Of a stretch of DNA of 64,000 nt, positions 7,117-15,389 are shown in pieces (the stretch's first letter is position 1; the number at the start of each line of letters is the position of its first letter). The notes under the pieces are model-generated. The model was not told where the DNA came from. It made no database searches and was given only the letters and a program-made list of their open reading frames with translations. A program made the translations under genes and the position numbers. Origin of the DNA: Embleya sp040605455 (GTDB taxonomy: Bacteria > Actinomycetota > Actinomycetes > Streptomycetales > Streptomycetaceae); NCBI RefSeq assembly GCF_040605455.1, contig NZ_JBEXCV010000013.1, positions 33,368 to 97,367 of the forward strand, read 5' to 3'.

Positions 7117-7608
7117 CCTGACTGCGTCCCGGCGGCCTCGCTCGCTGCCGGCTCGCTCGGCCGAGTGCGCCGATGGCTCGGCGCAGGCGGTCGATCGCGA
7201 GGCGGGGTGGCTGCGGTCGCCTTTCGACGCGACGACGCGTGTCGCGATGGACCCGGGCGAGGTGACGAACCGTGGGTTCGGAAGGCGCTGTCGCGGATCG
7301 GGACGGGTCCGGGTCGGAAACCGATGACATGGTCGGCGCGTTCGGTCCCGTCGGCTTGGCCGGCGCGTTCGCCCGACTGGTGCGCTCGGCTTGGCCGGCG
7401 CGTTCGGTGCGCTCCGGCCTGGTCGGCCCCTCCGCGCACTCGTCGGTGAGTCGGTCGGCGTGATCTCCGCCCGGCTCGCCCGCCGGCCGACCACGAGATC
7501 GGCTCCTTGGGCCCAACACCCACATCGACCACCGTTACGTCCAGCGGCACTTGGCGCCTCCGGCCCGGCCCCCGGCGCCCGGTCGGTCGCCCCGTTCGGC
7601 CGCTGCGG
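7117..7608. other. Intergenic stretch with short direct repeats, no gene
   Basis: No frame here carries a recognisable domain. The middle part consists of repeated GGCTTGGCCGGCGCGTTCG-type sequence. The genes on either side converge, so this is a terminator region; no clean hairpin stood out by eye. Confidence 0.5.
7351..7406. repeat. 35-bp-period direct repeat
   Basis: A 21-base sequence starting TCGGCTTGGCCGGCG occurs at 7351-7371 and again at 7386-7406, with a decayed third copy near 7329-7345. Confidence 0.8.
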
Positions 7609-8991
7609 TCAGCCGCCCGACGTCTCCGCGCCCAACGTCCGCCGCGCGACCAGGGCCGCGTTCAGCCGATGCAGGTCCTCGACGCGGTTCGGGGACAGGC
7701 CGGTGAGGCCCGTCACCCGGCGGATGCGGTAGTCGACCGTGTTCGGGTGCAGGTGCAGGATGGCGGCGGTGGCCCGGCGGTCGCGGCCGTGGGTGAGGTA
7801 CGTCGCCAGCGTGAGCAGTAGTTCGGGCCTGCGGTCGAGCGGCTCCAGGAGGCCGGCCAGACCGGCCAACGCGGCGCTCGGGCGGCTGAGTTGGTAGTCG
7901 AGCAGGACGTCGGTGAGCAGGTACAGGCCAGGGCCGCGGCCGCTGCTGCGGATCAGCCGGAGCACCTCGGTGTTGCGGTCCACCGCTTCCGGAATGCCGG
8001 TGGGCTCGGTGAGCGCGGCCGAGGCGGTGATCGGGGTGTCGGCCGCGTCGGCGGCGTGCGCAATCAGGGCCCGTACCTCCGGCCAGTCGGGCGCGGCGTC
8101 CATCGGCAGCAGCGCGGTCCCGCCGCCCGGGTCGAGCGCGGTCAGCGCGGGGCGGCCGGTGAAGCCGTCCAGGGCCTGCCGGATCCGGCGCAGCTTGCGC
8201 CGCGCGGCGATGGCGGCGCACGGGCCCGGGCGCGCCTCGTCCGGATGTGCGGCGAGAACAAGGGTCAGGACCAGATAGTGGGCGGCCGGGCGCACTCCCG
8301 TCCGGCCGGCCACCGTGTCCGCCGACTCGCCTGCGAGCAGGGCCGCGAACAGCGCGTAACGGCCGCTCTGTTCAGGACCCTCCAGCAGTCGGCGGGCTTC
8401 CAGGTAGGCCGAACTGACCGCCGCGACGATGGCCCGCTGGAGTCCGAACAGATCGGCGAACAGGGTCAGTACGTCGCCGAGTTCCTCCGGTCGCGCCTGG
8501 CCGGTCGTCTCCCGCCAGCACATTTCGACGCCGATCTGATAGGCGGTCAGGATCGCGTCGAGCGGTACGCCCTCCTCCGCCCGCTGGGCCGCCGAGGCTC
8601 GCTGCGGACCGAGATCCGCATCGGCCGCCGCGAGCCGGCCCTCGACCACATCGGCGAACAAGCGCACCGTGTGCTGCACGATCTCGGCGATGTCCCCGGC
8701 CAGTTCCTCGGCCGGCAGCGCCGCGTACGCGGGCAACTCGGCGGGCAGCCGATCCAGCACCTCCCTGGTCAACCTGGGCGCGCCGGCCCGCAATCGGGCC
8801 GCCACCGGCCGCCCGCCGATCCGCAGCGGTCCGGGGCGGGGTCGATCGGGGTGTGATTGTGCGGTGGGGGCGTTGGGGGTGTTGGCCCTCTTGGGCGCGG
8901 TGGGCGAGTTGGACGCAGCGGGCGCGGCGTGTTCGCTGGGCGCCGCGCGTGCGGCGCGTGTCCGGTCACGCGGCGAGTTGGCACGTGTCAC
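7609..8991 (-). CDS. PucR/CdaR-type helix-turn-helix regulator
   Basis: The 460-residue protein ends in a PucR-type HTH: LLTLATYLTHGRDRRATAA followed by LHLHPNTVDYRIRRV near residues 400-440, which is the diagnostic part. The central region is the sensor typical of this group (domain with RALEDG-like folds), and the first 55 residues are low-complexity Ala/Pro/Thr. GTG 8991 is supported by GGGAGG 5 bases ahead. It is divergent from a secreted SGNH esterase starting 100 bases away, making that gene its most likely target. Such regulators usually respond to a small metabolite; the ligand is unknown. Confidence 0.8.
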   Translation of the reverse strand: MTRANSPRDRTRAARAAPSEHAAPAASNSPTAPKRANTPNAPTAQSHPDRPRPGPLRIGGRPVAARLRAGAPRLTREVLDRLPAELPAYAALPAEELAGDIAEIVQHTVRLFADVVEGRLAAADADLGPQRASAAQRAEEGVPLDAILTAYQIGVEMCWRETTGQARPEELGDVLTLFADLFGLQRAIVAAVSSAYLEARRLLEGPEQSGRYALFAALLAGESADTVAGRTGVRPAAHYLVLTLVLAAHPDEARPGPCAAIAARRKLRRIRQALDGFTGRPALTALDPGGGTALLPMDAAPDWPEVRALIAHAADAADTPITASAALTEPTGIPEAVDRNTEVLRLIRSSGRGPGLYLLTDVLLDYQLSRPSAALAGLAGLLEPLDRRPELLLTLATYLTHGRDRRATAAILHLHPNTVDYRIRRVTGLTGLSPNRVEDLHRLNAALVARRTLGAETSGG

Positions 8992-9090
8992 AGGGACCTC
9001 CCGGAAAGTCTGTGTTACTCACCAGTTAAGCCGCTGTGTCCGAGTCTGCATGATGACGCGTGGGACATTCCACGACCGGCGGGAGTCGTC

Positions 9091-10032
9091 ATGAACTCTG
9101 CTGCACGCACGAGGAGTCGGCTGCACAGCAGTCCCCGGGATCCACATCGTCGCCTGCGCGGGTTCGGCCGCGGGACCGCAGCGGCGATCGTGGCCGGCGC
9201 ACTGGCCCTTGCCGTCCTGGTCGCCGCGACCGGGCCGGCGGGCGCGGCGGATCGTCAGGTCTATGTCGCGCTCGGCGACTCGATGGCCTCGGGTCCGCTG
9301 ATCCCGGACATCACCGGGCCGCTCGCGTGCGGCCGGTCCACCAACAACTACGCACACGTACTCGCGGCGCGCCTGAACATCGCCGAGTTGCGGGATGTGA
9401 CGTGCAGCGGCGCGGACAGCAACGACATGACGTCACCGCAGCACCTGTCCGTGGCCGGCGTCGACATGGGCGAGGCGCCGCCGCAGTTCGACGCGCTGGG
9501 TACGGACACCACGCTGGTCACCCTGACCATCGGCGGCAACGACGTGGGCCTGGTGGGGATAGCCCAGGGTTGCGCGACACTCAACCCGTTCGCGGCTCCG
9601 TGCCGGGACAAGTGGACGGCCGGCGGGGTCGACCAAATCGCCCAACGCATAGACGCCTTCGCGCCGAAACTCGGTGCGGTACTCAACGGCATCCACCAAC
9701 GCGCACCGCACGCGCGGGTCGTGGTCACCGGCTACGGCCTGTATATCAAGCCCGGCGGCTGCTGGCCGTACCAGCCGGTCCTCGGTGTCGACGCGGACTA
9801 CCTCCAGGGCAGCGTGAACCGCCTCAACGCAACGATCGCCGCCCAAGCCGGCACACACGGCGCCGACTACGTGGACGTGGCCGGCCCCAGCACCGGCCAC
9901 GACGCGTGCCAGGCTCCCGGAGCCAAGTGGGTGGAGGGCTACGTCCCCACCGACCTGGCCGCCCCTCTACACCCCAACCGCTGCGGCGAAGCCAACTACG
10001 CCACGATCATCGCGACCCACATCCCCGACTGA
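9091..10032 (+). CDS. Secreted SGNH-family esterase/lipase
   Basis: The 313-residue precursor has a Sec signal peptide: Arg-rich start, hydrophobic core near residues 28-47, and an Ala-x-Ala-like site at GPAGAA near 53. The mature enzyme shows the SGNH blocks: GDSMASG (Ser nucleophile), a Gly in the ARLN region, GGND, and the C-terminal LHPN with the catalytic His. Six Cys residues would form the three disulphides seen in Streptomyces extracellular lipases of this class. ATG 9091 is chosen because GGCGGG precedes it and the signal peptide follows. It is divergent from the PucR-type regulator. Substrate range cannot be read from sequence. Confidence 0.87.
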   Translation: MNSAARTRSRLHSSPRDPHRRLRGFGRGTAAAIVAGALALAVLVAATGPAGAADRQVYVALGDSMASGPLIPDITGPLACGRSTNNYAHVLAARLNIAELRDVTCSGADSNDMTSPQHLSVAGVDMGEAPPQFDALGTDTTLVTLTIGGNDVGLVGIAQGCATLNPFAAPCRDKWTAGGVDQIAQRIDAFAPKLGAVLNGIHQRAPHARVVVTGYGLYIKPGGCWPYQPVLGVDADYLQGSVNRLNATIAAQAGTHGADYVDVAGPSTGHDACQAPGAKWVEGYVPTDLAAPLHPNRCGEANYATIIATHIPD

Positions 10033-10056
10033 CCGACCAGCCCGGCCACACCCGCG

Positions 10057-10087
10057 CCGCGCGCCCCCGGCCTGCGGAGGCGCGCGG
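10057..10087 (+). terminator. GC hairpin after the SGNH esterase gene
   Basis: CCGCGCGCC 10057-10065 pairs perfectly with GGCGCGCGG 10079-10087 across a 13-base loop, starting 25 bases past the esterase stop. There is no T run, as is usual in streptomycetes. The remaining 291 bases up to the convergent regulator gene show nothing else. Confidence 0.55.
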
Positions 10088-10378
10088 ACGGCACGGGGTG
10101 TCCGGCGAACAGCATGACGACGGGATACACACGGGGCCCGGGTCGGAGCGGGGCACGGAGTGGACCGGCACGCTTACGGGAAGCGGATGACAGCCCGGGC
10201 TCGGAGCAACGGGCGTGCAGCGGACCGGCAGAGCACACCGGCGCGCAGGCCGGCCGCGCACGGCGGCCCAGGCGCGGGCAACCGGCTCGCCGCATCCCGC
10301 AACCAAGCCGCCCGCCCCCGCGCCCCACAACCGTGCCGGTGCTCGATGGCCGGAGCGGCCCGTAGCCCACGTGCGGGT

Positions 10379-12673
10379 TCAGTCGTGGCTGTGGTCTCCC
10401 GATTGGGCGAGGGAGCGATCCGCTCCCGCCTCCATCTCCTTTCGGGCCACCTCGTCCGTGACGCCGGAGCGTTCGAAGGCCACGAGTGCCCCGCGCCACA
10501 ACTCGGCCGCCTCGCGGTACGCGAAGTGGATCTCCGCGTCGAGTGCGGCGAGGCGGGCGAAGTGGGTGGCCTTGGCGGCCGTCGCGCGGGATGCCGAGGC
10601 CAGGTAGTGGTGCGCCAGCGCCGCCACGTCCCGCGGGCGCACAGCCTCGATCGCCTCGGCCGTGCGTGCGTGCATGCGGGCTCGGCGCAGTTGGGACAGG
10701 TCCTCGTAGAGCGTGTCGCGGACCAGCGCGTGGGTGAACCGTAGTTGGCCCGCGTCCGGCTCGACGAGCAGTCCCGTCAGCAGCGCCGATTCGACCGCGT
10801 CGAGCACGGTGTCCTCGTCGGTGCCGCCCTGTGCCAACAGCACGTCGACGTCGATGTCCCGACCGAGCACGCAGGCCTGTTTGAGCACCTCCTGGGCGGC
10901 CTTCGGCAACCCCGCGACATGCCGCCGGATCACGTCCCGTACCCCGACCGGGACCTCGGACACCGCTGCGTGCGCCCCCTCGGCCGCGAGTACCCGCGCC
11001 GTCTCCAGGACGTAGAACGGGTTGCCCGCCGTGCGGTCCACGATCGCCCGGACGGTGTCCTCGTCGATCGGCGCCGAGACCGCGCCGCGGACCAGGTCGG
11101 CGACCGCCTCCGGGGCCAGGCCGGTGAGTTCGATGCGTTCCGGGCCGCATCGTGCCAAGCGGGCGAGCGCGTCGGCGAGCAGGTCGCCGACCTCGTTGTG
11201 CCGGTAGGTGACCACCAGCAGCACCCGTCCGGTCGCGTCCCGGTCGGTGGCCAGGTGGCACAGCAGTGCCAACGTCTCCTCGTCGGCGCGGTGCACGTCG
11301 TCCAGGACCAGCAGCCACGGCGTCTCGGCGGTGGCGCGGGCCAGGTAGCCCACCACCGCCTGATGCAGTCTCAACTTCGCCGCGGCCTGATCGCCGACCG
11401 GAACGAACGAGTCGGCGAGCAGCGGTGCCAACACGCGCGCGGTCTCCTCGTCCGGGGGACTCACCGCCGCGAGCGTGCGCAACATCTGCGTCCACGGCCA
11501 CCCCGCCGGCGCGCCGCCGGATTCCGGGCAGCGGCCCCACGCGGCCCGCCAGCCCTCGGCGGCCAGCAACTCCCGGACGTGCTCCGTCAATGCGGTCTTG
11601 CCCTCGCCCGGGTCGCCGCTGACCAGCGCGACCGCAAGCCGCCCATCGGCGCGCTTCGCCGCAGCCAGCAGCGTCGCGGTCTCCTCGGCCCGGCCGATCA
11701 AGGTGGTCATGCGCGCCACGTACTCGCCCCTTGCCACATCGCCGGAAATCCGCTCGGAACCCTGCTCGGAAGTGTGCTCGGAAATGTGGCCCGACCTGTG
11801 ATCCGAGCTGTGGTCGGAAGAGATCGCGGGATGGATCCGCGCCGCGCCCGGCACCTCCCGAAGCGGTGGCGCAGCGGCTCCCGTCGCGTTCGGCGTCGCC
11901 GTCGGTGCGTCCAACTCCGCGGCGTGCGCCAGGATGTCCGCCTCCAGGCGCTGCAACCGCGCGCCCGGCTCGACCCCCAACTCCTCGCGCAGCGCGGTCC
12001 GTACCCGGCGCAGCACGGCCAGCGCGTCGCCCTGACGCGCGCATCGGTACATCGCCAGCGCGAGCAGTCGCCAGCTCTCCTCGCGCAACGGGTGTGCGGC
12101 CGCGTGCGCCTCCAGGCCCGGCACGATCCCGGACGCCTGCCCGATCGCGAGGCCGGCCTCGGCCCGGCGCTCGACCGCGACCAGGCGCAACTCCTCCAGC
12201 CGGGCCGCCTCCGGCCGAGCCCACGGTTCGTCGGCGAACTGCGCGTACGCCGGCCCGCGCCACAGGTCCAGCGCCGCGGTCAACTCACGCAGCGCCTCCT
12301 CGGCGGCGCCGGCCGCCAGTAGGCCGCCGGCCCGGTGTACCAGTGCCTCGAAGCGCCACGCGTCGACCTCGTCCGTGCCGACCCGGAAGGCGTAACCCGG
12401 CGGCGCGGTCACCAGCACGGTCGAGGGTGTGCGCGGCGCGCGGTCGGGTTCGAGCGCACGGCGCAGGTGCGACACGAAGGTCTGTACGGAGCCGAGCGCG
12501 CGGTGCGGCGACTCACCGTGCCACAGGTCCTCGATCAACCGGTCGACCGGTACGACGTGCCCCCGCGCCAGGACGAGCCGAGCGAGAACGGCCCGATGGC
12601 GCGGGCCGCGCAGGTCGGCCGGTCGGTCACCGTCCCACGCCTCGAGCGCTCCCAGAACACGAAACGTCAGCAT
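10379..12673 (-). CDS. SARP/AfsR-type regulator with ATPase domain
   Basis: The 764-residue protein starts with an OmpR-like winged helix (residues about 1-95), then a bacterial transcriptional activation domain (about 95-250), a linker, and an AAA/NB-ARC-like ATPase with Walker A GDPGEGKT at 353-360 and Walker B LLVLDDVH near 425. It is a likely activator of specialised metabolism or development. Proteins of this build usually carry a long TPR tail after the ATPase; here only about 150 helical residues follow, so it is shorter than the longest relatives. The linker holds seven tetrapeptides of the form Ser-(Asp/Glu/Gly)-(His/Gln/Arg)-x. ATG 12673 gives the correct family N-terminus. No biosynthetic cluster is adjacent, so its target is not evident. 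Confidence 0.85.
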   Translation of the reverse strand: MLTFRVLGALEAWDGDRPADLRGPRHRAVLARLVLARGHVVPVDRLIEDLWHGESPHRALGSVQTFVSHLRRALEPDRAPRTPSTVLVTAPPGYAFRVGTDEVDAWRFEALVHRAGGLLAAGAAEEALRELTAALDLWRGPAYAQFADEPWARPEAARLEELRLVAVERRAEAGLAIGQASGIVPGLEAHAAAHPLREESWRLLALAMYRCARQGDALAVLRRVRTALREELGVEPGARLQRLEADILAHAAELDAPTATPNATGAAAPPLREVPGAARIHPAISSDHSSDHRSGHISEHTSEQGSERISGDVARGEYVARMTTLIGRAEETATLLAAAKRADGRLAVALVSGDPGEGKTALTEHVRELLAAEGWRAAWGRCPESGGAPAGWPWTQMLRTLAAVSPPDEETARVLAPLLADSFVPVGDQAAAKLRLHQAVVGYLARATAETPWLLVLDDVHRADEETLALLCHLATDRDATGRVLLVVTYRHNEVGDLLADALARLARCGPERIELTGLAPEAVADLVRGAVSAPIDEDTVRAIVDRTAGNPFYVLETARVLAAEGAHAAVSEVPVGVRDVIRRHVAGLPKAAQEVLKQACVLGRDIDVDVLLAQGGTDEDTVLDAVESALLTGLLVEPDAGQLRFTHALVRDTLYEDLSQLRRARMHARTAEAIEAVRPRDVAALAHHYLASASRATAAKATHFARLAALDAEIHFAYREAAELWRGALVAFERSGVTDEVARKEMEAGADRSLAQSGDHSHD
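11738..11818 (-). repeat. 12-bp coding repeat in the SARP linker
   Basis: Residues 286-312 of the regulator are built of repeated four-codon units of Ser, an acidic or Gly residue, mostly His, then any residue. The DNA repeats as TCGGA/TCCGA-containing 12-mers. It lies between the activation domain and the ATPase. Confidence 0.75.
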
Positions 12674-13009
12674 GGATATGAGACCTTACTGATGCGTCAC
12701 GAGCGACCGAGCGGCGGCCGGGGCTGAAGTCGTCCGGCCGTTGTCCCACGTCGCGTTCAACGCTCACTCGACGCCCGATGAACGCCCTTGCCGTCGTCCT
12801 GCCGCCGACCTGCCGCCCACTCGCCATCCACCCGACGACGGCCCCTCCGGCGCCGATTCGCCGAACGCGAGCCCGGACGACGACGCCGACCGGCACGAAC
12901 GCGGCGCCGGCCGGCCACACATCACCCACCGACACCGCGCCCTGTCATTTGGGACCGGACGGTCGACGACCGTCGGTCCCGGGCCCCGGATCGGGGCGGG
13001 CCCCGAGCC
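12674..13009. other. Upstream region of the SARP gene, no gene seen
   Basis: This gap follows the end of the 13010-14392 gene and precedes the SARP start. The frames within it are Pro/Arg/Asp-rich and carry no domain. It should hold the SARP promoter; I could not fix its position. Confidence 0.45.
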
Positions 13010-14392
13010 TCAACTCCCGTTCTGCGAAGGCTCGGTCGCCGACTCCGCAGCCTTCGGGTTCGCCGGGGAGGCGGGCGGAGCCGAGTTCGGCGGCACCGGC
13101 GGGGTGGTCGGGTTCGCCAGGTTCGGCGCGCCCGAGACGCCGGCCGAGGGAGTCGCCGACGGTGCGCTCTGCGGCAGTTGCGCACCGGGCGGCGGCACCG
13201 CGCCCGGATTCGCCGAGGGTTGGCCTCCCGGTCGCACCGGGATCGCAATCGTAAAGGGCGCCGTGCCCTCCTCGACCCGGCAGTTGGCCCCGCCCGGCTC
13301 GACGACCACCCGGGGCTGCGGGAACGGCAGGCTCTCCCGATTGGGCACCGGGTTCGGCTTCGACCACGCGGGCCCACACCGATAGTCGTAGTCGGCCGTA
13401 GCGAGCCCGAGTTGCTTGCCGTTCTGGTCGAAGAGCAATACGTCCTTGAGCGGGCGACCCTGCGCGTCGAAGGGATAGATGTTCTGCAGTCGTTGCCCGT
13501 CCAGCGTGCCCAGCAGCGTGCCGGGGTCCAGCGGACTCCCCTCCGGGGTATGGAAGCGCGACGGGTACTGCGGCTGCGGGGCGTAGGCCACCCGCTCCAT
13601 CGAGACCCCGTCCGGATTCAATTGCCCCGCGCCGAGCACCCCGATCCCGGCCCCGATCAGGAGCGCGTTGATCGGCACCGCCGCCCACACCAGTCGACGA
13701 TCGCGAGCCGCACGCGGGCCCAGCCACAACGACCCGACCAGGGCCAGGACACCGGCGCCCACCGGCCACCACACGCCGCCCGCCACGACCCACGCCAGCA
13801 CGGCCACGATCAGCGCCCGCGCCACCCACCACGCGCTTTGCAGACCCATCAGGAAGCGCACCGGTTCGGCCCATCGGCCCGTGCGCAAGGACTCCCCGAG
13901 AGCCCTCGCACGTCGGCTGATCGACAGTGCGGCGACCTCGGGCAGTCCCGGCTCACGGCCGCGCAACCACAGTGCGTTCAGTGCCTCGACAGCCAGGCCC
14001 AGCAGGCAAGGAAAGACCCACCACCGGTCCTCCCCGTCTTTCGCGGCACCGATCCCGATGCCGGTCACGAACGCCGCGCCGAGCGCCACGAGCAGTCCCA
14101 GGCACAGGAGTTCGACCTTGCCGAACTGCGACAGCCGGCCCGATTCGGTCGGCGTCAGCGGGGGGTACCCGGCCGCCGCACGCAGTTCGGCCGCGTACTC
14201 GTGCGGGGTGCCCAGACGTGCGCGCAGCGACTCCGAGGTGACCGCGCCGTCGAGTTCGGCGACCACCTCGCTCAGGTTCACCCCGACGTCGTCCAGGATC
14301 TCCTCCGCCTCGGAGGCCGGGAGGTCGGCCAGAATGCGGGCTACCTCGACGCGGTAGTCCTCCGCGACGGGGTGCAGTGCGGTGTCCTTCAT
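13010..14392 (-). CDS. PadR-linked integral membrane protein (DUF1700-like)
   Basis: The 460-residue protein begins with a soluble helical segment (EDYRVEVARILADLPASEAEEILDD region) typical of proteins paired with PadR regulators, followed by at least five hydrophobic segments between residues about 105 and 285. A C-terminal domain of about 190 residues is rich in Pro, Gly and Ser and ends in a low-complexity tail, probably outside the membrane. ATG 14392 overlaps the padR stop as ATGA, so translation is coupled. The role is unknown; the PadR link suggests envelope sensing or stress response. Confidence 0.75.
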   Translation of the reverse strand: MKDTALHPVAEDYRVEVARILADLPASEAEEILDDVGVNLSEVVAELDGAVTSESLRARLGTPHEYAAELRAAAGYPPLTPTESGRLSQFGKVELLCLGLLVALGAAFVTGIGIGAAKDGEDRWWVFPCLLGLAVEALNALWLRGREPGLPEVAALSISRRARALGESLRTGRWAEPVRFLMGLQSAWWVARALIVAVLAWVVAGGVWWPVGAGVLALVGSLWLGPRAARDRRLVWAAVPINALLIGAGIGVLGAGQLNPDGVSMERVAYAPQPQYPSRFHTPEGSPLDPGTLLGTLDGQRLQNIYPFDAQGRPLKDVLLFDQNGKQLGLATADYDYRCGPAWSKPNPVPNRESLPFPQPRVVVEPGGANCRVEEGTAPFTIAIPVRPGGQPSANPGAVPPPGAQLPQSAPSATPSAGVSGAPNLANPTTPPVPPNSAPPASPANPKAAESATEPSQNGS

Positions 14393-14712
14393 CGGGTCTC
14401 CCCCACCAGTTCCGACATCGTCCGGGCGAACGAGTTCCACGTGTCGGTGGACTCCCGGAACCGCTCTCGGCCGGGCTCGTTCAAGGCGTAGTACTTGCGG
14501 TTCGGGCCTTCGTCGCTGGCCACCACGTAGGACGTGAGGAGTCCGGCGTTGTACAGCCGCCGCAGCGTGCCGTAGACCGACGCGTCACCCACGTCGTCGA
14601 GGCCGGCCTTGCGCAACCTGCGCAACACGTCGTAGCCGTAGCCGTCTTCCTCGCGCAGCACGGCGAGCACCGCGAGGTCCAGCACTCCCTTGAGCAACTG
14701 ACTCGGATCCAT
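14389..14712 (-). CDS. PadR-family transcriptional regulator
   Basis: The 107-residue winged-helix protein shows the PadR pattern: LLKGVLDLAVLAVL at the start, GYGYDVLRRL, then ASVYGTLRRLYNAGLL and the YYALNEPGRER wing. The family dimerises through the C-terminal helix and usually represses its own operon until an effector binds. ATG 14712 has GGAGGGG ahead of it; an N-terminal extension in the same frame lacks any support. Its last base pairs overlap the membrane-protein start (ATGA). A 19-bp palindrome 30 bases upstream is the probable operator. Confidence 0.88.
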   Translation of the reverse strand: MDPSQLLKGVLDLAVLAVLREEDGYGYDVLRRLRKAGLDDVGDASVYGTLRRLYNAGLLTSYVVASDEGPNRKYYALNEPGRERFRESTDTWNSFARTMSELVGETR

Positions 14713-14741
14713 GACCCCTCCAGCTCTTGTGCGTCGCACGG

Positions 14742-14760
14742 TACCACGCAATGCGTAGTA
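14742..14760. promoter_or_regulatory. 19-bp palindrome between padR and ECF sigma genes
   Basis: TAC 14742-14744, ACGC 14746-14749 mirror GCGT 14753-14756, GTA 14758-14760, around AAT. PadR operators are typically such spaced dyads with TAC/GTA ends. A second small dyad, GTGCG-T-CGCAC, lies beside it at 14729-14739. Location fits control of padR and possibly of the divergent sigma operon. Confidence 0.6.
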
Positions 14761-14864
14761 GTGCTCGAATCCGCGACCGCCGCGATATCCGCTCGGCCCG
14801 CGCAGCGGATCGGGCCCGGCCCGCATTTGTAGTAGCGGAGGCTTTCGAACAAGGAGACGACACC

Positions 14865-15389
14865 ATGCGGTTCGAGGACTTCGCGGCAGCCCGGCTGCCG
14901 GCCTTGCTGCGGTATGCCGCGCTGCTGTGCGGGGAACGGGAGTTGGCGCGAGACCTCGTCCAGGAAGCCCTGACGAAGGCGCTCGTGCGCTGGAAACGCA
15001 TCGGTTCCCTGGACCGACCGGACGCCTACGTGCGCACGATGGTCACCAACGAGTTCCTGTCCCTGCGCCGACGCAAGGCCGTGCGCACGGTGGCCCTGAC
15101 CTACGAGGCGATCAGCGGCCCGGACGCCCCCAGCGTGCCGGACCACGCCGCCGCCGTCGGCGCCGGAGACGACCTGTGGCGTCGCCTGATCGCCCTGCCT
15201 CGCCAACATCGCGCCGTCCTGATCCTGCGCTACTACGAAGGACTCACCGACGACGAGATCGCCGACACCCTGAACTGCCGGCCCGGCACCGTCCGCGCCT
15301 ACGCGTCCCGGGCCCTGGCCACCCTGCGCGTGCAGCTGTCCGTGGAGCTGCCCAGAATCCCCTCGATGAGCCAAGGAGAGCCGGCGTGA
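14865..15389 (+). CDS. ECF sigma factor, SigE-type
   Basis: The 174-residue protein has sigma region 2 (AARDLVQEALTKALVRW area, residues about 28-45) and region 4 (LTDDEIADTLNCRPGTVRAYASRAL, in the last third), without regions 1 or 3, so it belongs to the extracytoplasmic-function group. AAGGAGA lies 7 bases ahead of ATG 14865. The stop overlaps the start of the next gene (GTGA), which encodes a membrane protein that could hold or sense for it. It is divergent from the padR operon across 152 bases. Confidence 0.88.
   Translation: MRFEDFAAARLPALLRYAALLCGERELARDLVQEALTKALVRWKRIGSLDRPDAYVRTMVTNEFLSLRRRKAVRTVALTYEAISGPDAPSVPDHAAAVGAGDDLWRRLIALPRQHRAVLILRYYEGLTDDEIADTLNCRPGTVRAYASRALATLRVQLSVELPRIPSMSQGEPA

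Noticed and set aside
9996..12263. A 755-codon frame overlapping the SARP gene on the minus strand
   Set aside because: Arg/Gly/Pro-rich composition typical of a shadow frame; the SARP frame carries all the domain motifs.
12741..13385. Plus-strand frame across the SARP upstream region
   Set aside because: Extends into antisense of the PadR-linked membrane gene and has a Pro/Arg/Asp-rich random-frame composition.
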